Shown here in pieces: positions 61,948 through 64,000 of a stretch of DNA of 64,000 bases. The notes beneath the pieces are model-generated. The model had not been told where the DNA came from and did not search any database. It saw only the letters and a list, made by a program, of their open reading frames with translations. Positions within the stretch are counted from its first letter, which is position 1; each line of letters begins with the position of its first letter. This DNA comes from Sporosarcina sp. ANT_H38 (lineage in GTDB: Bacteria; Bacillota; Bacilli; Bacillales_A; Planococcaceae). The translations under genes were made by a program, and so were the position numbers. The stretch is from contig NZ_VOBC01000002.1 in the NCBI RefSeq assembly GCF_008369195.1, positions 638,478 through 702,477 on the forward strand, in the 5' to 3' direction.

Positions 61948-62618
61948 GATGATAACACCTCAAGTTTATACCCTACACCCCGCACCGTTAAAATGGTTAC
62001 TTCCCCAGTCAACTTCACCAGTTTGTCTCGAATTCGCTTGATATGAACGTTTAACGTCTGTTCATCCCCTCCATAATCATAGCCCCATACTCGCTCAATT
62101 AATATTTCTCTTGTGAAGACATGGTTCGACCGTGATGCTAACACTGAAAGCAACTCAAACTCTTTTAACGGTAAGAGCAGCACTTTCTTTCCAACTGACA
62201 CTTCATAGCTCTGCCGATTTATTTTCATCGGTCCCGCTTGGATGAACACATCAACCGCTTTATCATATCTACGCAAAATCGCATTTATCCGGAATAACAA
62301 TTCCCTCGGTTCAAACGGCTTCACAACATAATCATCAGAACCGGCAAGAAATCCTTTTTCTTTATCCTCCAGCTCCCCCTTGGCAGTCAGCAATAAAACC
62401 GGTATATCTGCCTCCGCCCTGAGCTTTTTCGTTAACGCATACCCATCCATCCCCGGCATCATTACATCAACCACTGCCAAGTCTGGTAATTGCTCCTCCA
62501 ATACCTTAAGCGCCTGAAATCCATCTGATGCTTTCAGAACCGTATACCCGGCCTGAGTCAATTGGATATTTACTAACTCTAATATATTTGGATCATCATC
62601 TACCACAAGTATTTTCAT
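61944..62618 (-). CDS. OmpR/PhoB-family response regulator
   Basis: 224 aa. The receiver domain has KILVVDDDPNILELV, the phosphorylated Asp in LAVVDVMMPGMDGYAL (near residue 51) and Lys in DDYVVKPFEP. The C-terminal winged helix has LLLPLKEFELLSVLASRSNH, REILIERVWGYDYGGDEQTL and VRGVGYKLE. The frame is open to 62714, but the receiver begins at the ATG at 62618; GGAGG is 11 nt upstream. Start and stop overlap both neighbours by 4 bp. Confidence 0.93.
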   Translation of the reverse strand: MKILVVDDDPNILELVNIQLTQAGYTVLKASDGFQALKVLEEQLPDLAVVDVMMPGMDGYALTKKLRAEADIPVLLLTAKGELEDKEKGFLAGSDDYVVKPFEPRELLFRINAILRRYDKAVDVFIQAGPMKINRQSYEVSVGKKVLLLPLKEFELLSVLASRSNHVFTREILIERVWGYDYGGDEQTLNVHIKRIRDKLVKLTGEVTILTVRGVGYKLEVLSS

Positions 62619-63445
62619 CTTATTATGCGCCTCCTTTTTCGACCAGATAATTTCCGCCATTCTGCATTTAGCAAGCCTGAAATCAATATAATGACTGCCG
62701 TCAAATAAAACCAAATCACAAGTAGGATAATCCCTGACAATTGCCCATATAAACGGGTATAGTCAACGTTCGAAACATAGCTCCCGAACACAAGTGAAAA
62801 TAACTGCCAACCAAAAGCAGAAAAGACCGCTCCCGGTAGTGCTTCTTTAAGCTTCATTTTACCTGTTGGTACAACTTTGTAAAATAGTAAGAAAAACAGG
62901 AATAGAAACAGCGTCCCCAGCCCCCATTTTACATTCGGCCAAATATAAAACCACCCTTGCCAATCTTCAATTGTATCGTAATAAGTCACAACTCTATATA
63001 AAGCTTTTTCGATAATCGGAAGGAACAATGATAACGGAATGACCAACATAAAAAGAAGCGTGACCCCAAGATCGCGTATTAGTACCTTCCAAAATGCATA
63101 ACGGCGTATATAGCCATTCGCCAGGTCTAGCGAGCGAGCAAGCGACTGTACCGCCATCGAAGTGACCCAAAACGCCGTGACAAGACTTGCATATAGTACT
63201 TTACCTTGCCCCTTCTTCAGAACCGCCTGGACATTCTCTTCTATTACAGTAAATGCTTCATCAGGCGTGAAAGGTCTTAGAAATGTAATGAGCATCTCCT
63301 CGTTAACTGGAAACAAACTAAGCAAGGAAAGAATGAATAGAAAAAATGGAAACATGGACAGCAAAAGATAATACGCCGTCTGTGCTGCCTGATCAAAAAA
63401 GCGCTCATTGAAAAAACGAACCACTACATTTTTAATAATCCTCAT
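62615..63445 (-). CDS. YihY/BrkB-family membrane protein
   Basis: 276 aa with about six transmembrane helices: FDQAAQTAYYLLLSMFPFFL (residues 17-36, family signature), FWVTSMAVQSLARSLDLANG near residue 91, and ALPGAVFSAFGWQLFSLVFG and YGQLSGIILLVIWFYLTAVI toward the end. Function is unsettled (formerly thought to be ribonuclease BN). It is the first gene of an operon with the two-component system. GAGGTGAGCG precedes the ATG. Confidence 0.88.
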   Translation of the reverse strand: MRIIKNVVVRFFNERFFDQAAQTAYYLLLSMFPFFLFILSLLSLFPVNEEMLITFLRPFTPDEAFTVIEENVQAVLKKGQGKVLYASLVTAFWVTSMAVQSLARSLDLANGYIRRYAFWKVLIRDLGVTLLFMLVIPLSLFLPIIEKALYRVVTYYDTIEDWQGWFYIWPNVKWGLGTLFLFLFFLLFYKVVPTGKMKLKEALPGAVFSAFGWQLFSLVFGSYVSNVDYTRLYGQLSGIILLVIWFYLTAVIILISGLLNAEWRKLSGRKRRRIIR

Positions 63446-63553
63446 CCGCTCACCTCTCTATCCCAATATAACCATATTCTAAACAAAGCAATAGGATAAC
63501 CGCGAAGAAAGGTTAAAAATATATATTAAACGAATAAGCATATCCTCCCGGAG

Positions 63554-63679
63554 ACCAATCATATAACTCAGACGACCGAGCATAACATCTATCTGACCAA
63601 TCATATCACCCAGACGACCAAGCATAACATCTACTTGACCAATCATAAAACTCGGACGACCGAGCATAACATCTAATTT
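63554..63679. repeat. Three tandem 42-bp repeats
   Basis: Units start ACCAATCATA at 63554, 63596 and 63638 and share most positions (ACGACCGAGCATAACATCTA in each, with small changes). On the minus strand a 62-codon frame (63667-63479) reads MLGRLGD-MIGQIDV-type heptads, but it has no ribosome binding site. Confidence 0.88.
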
Positions 63680-63703
63680 ATTATATAACTATTAAAAATA
63701 AAC

Positions 63704-63737
63704 ACAAAAAAAGCCACTACCCAATGGGTAATGACTT
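63704..63737 (-). terminator. Terminator of the rRNA operon
   Basis: On the minus strand GTCATTACCCA/TGGGTAGTGGC followed by seven T, just after the 5S gene. Confidence 0.87.
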
Positions 63738-63745
63738 ACTTAGAG

Positions 63746-63860
<115 letters not shown>

Positions 63861-63943
63861 CTCTTTGAGCTTGTTCGCTCAAAACTGAATAAAACAGACA
63901 TTGTGCTACACAGAATCAGGGTAATCAAGCCCTTTTCAAAATT

Positions 63944-64000
63944 GGTTAAGTCCTCGATCGATTAGTATCCGTCAGCTCCACACGTCGCCGCGCTTCCACC
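63944..64000 (-). rRNA. rrl: 23S ribosomal RNA, 3' end (partial)
   Basis: The minus strand reads GGTGGAAGCGCGGCGACGTG, then GAGCTGACGGATACTAATCG and ATCGAGGACTTAACC, the conserved 3' terminus of 23S rRNA. The gene continues beyond the window. The 80-bp spacer to 5S holds no tRNA. Confidence 0.96.

Noticed and set aside
63479-63667. 62-aa frame over the 42-bp tandem repeats as a confirmed gene
   Set aside because: No ribosome binding site and the frame exists because the repeat unit is a multiple of three; kept only as a repeat with possible coding interest.
63554-63679. CRISPR array
   Set aside because: Repeats are contiguous (42 bp without unique spacers) and no cas genes are near.

Overview
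The window looks like chromosomal DNA of a low-GC Gram-positive endospore-former relative, most likely Planococcaceae (Sporosarcina-like). The reasons are strong AGGAGG-type ribosome binding sites, TTG/GTG starts, a proline T-box, B. subtilis-type gene sets (yozG-yoaS, a yhfU-yhfT-yhfS-like operon, an MhqR-like quinone-response cluster) and lipoprotein signals. The genus is an inference from protein style; no database search was possible.

Layout. 1-3.6 kb: a branched-chain amino acid ABC importer (livJ-H-M-G, minus strand, livG cut by the window edge). 3.7-7 kb: sugar kinase, EamA transporter, acetyltransferase, FMN reductase. 7-11 kb: an orphan CACHE-type histidine kinase and an ECF sigma/anti-sigma pair, separated by eroded intergenic repeats. 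11-24 kb: a loose accessory stretch of small membrane proteins, acetyltransferases, a second ECF sigma/DUF4179 pair, a MEDS protein, a Nudix protein and several broken genes. 24-34 kb: housekeeping and metabolic genes (FAD-linked oxidase, alanyl-tRNA editing protein, purine nucleoside phosphorylase, SDR, T-box-controlled prolyl-tRNA synthetase, TauE/SafE transporter, hydrolase lipoprotein). 34-47 kb: an IS3-family remnant, an M48 protease fused to ankyrin repeats, the oxidative/quinone-stress cluster (FMN reductase, LLM oxidoreductase, ring-cleaving dioxygenase, MarR), sodA and a cysteine-rich regulator.

47.5-54.1 kb is the most unusual part. The first 330 bp of topB (topoisomerase III) occur twice, nearly identical, and flank about 6 kb of AT-rich DNA. 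That DNA carries a FecBCD-type metal or siderophore importer and an IS1182-like element nested inside a decayed IS3-family element. The IS1182-like transposase is split by an (ATGT)11 tetranucleotide tract that puts it out of frame by one repeat unit. The full-length topB follows.

56-60 kb is a tightly coupled operon: biotin transporter BioY, acyl-CoA ligase, thiolase and two MaoC-like proteins, behind a BirA-like operator. The thiolase appears to start at ATT; a second gene in the window (SDR at 29 kb) shows the same unusual start. 60-63.5 kb holds a small heme-oxidase-like membrane protein and a YihY/BrkB-response regulator-histidine kinase operon. The right edge enters an rRNA operon (5S and the 3' end of 23S, minus strand), preceded by three 42-bp tandem repeats.
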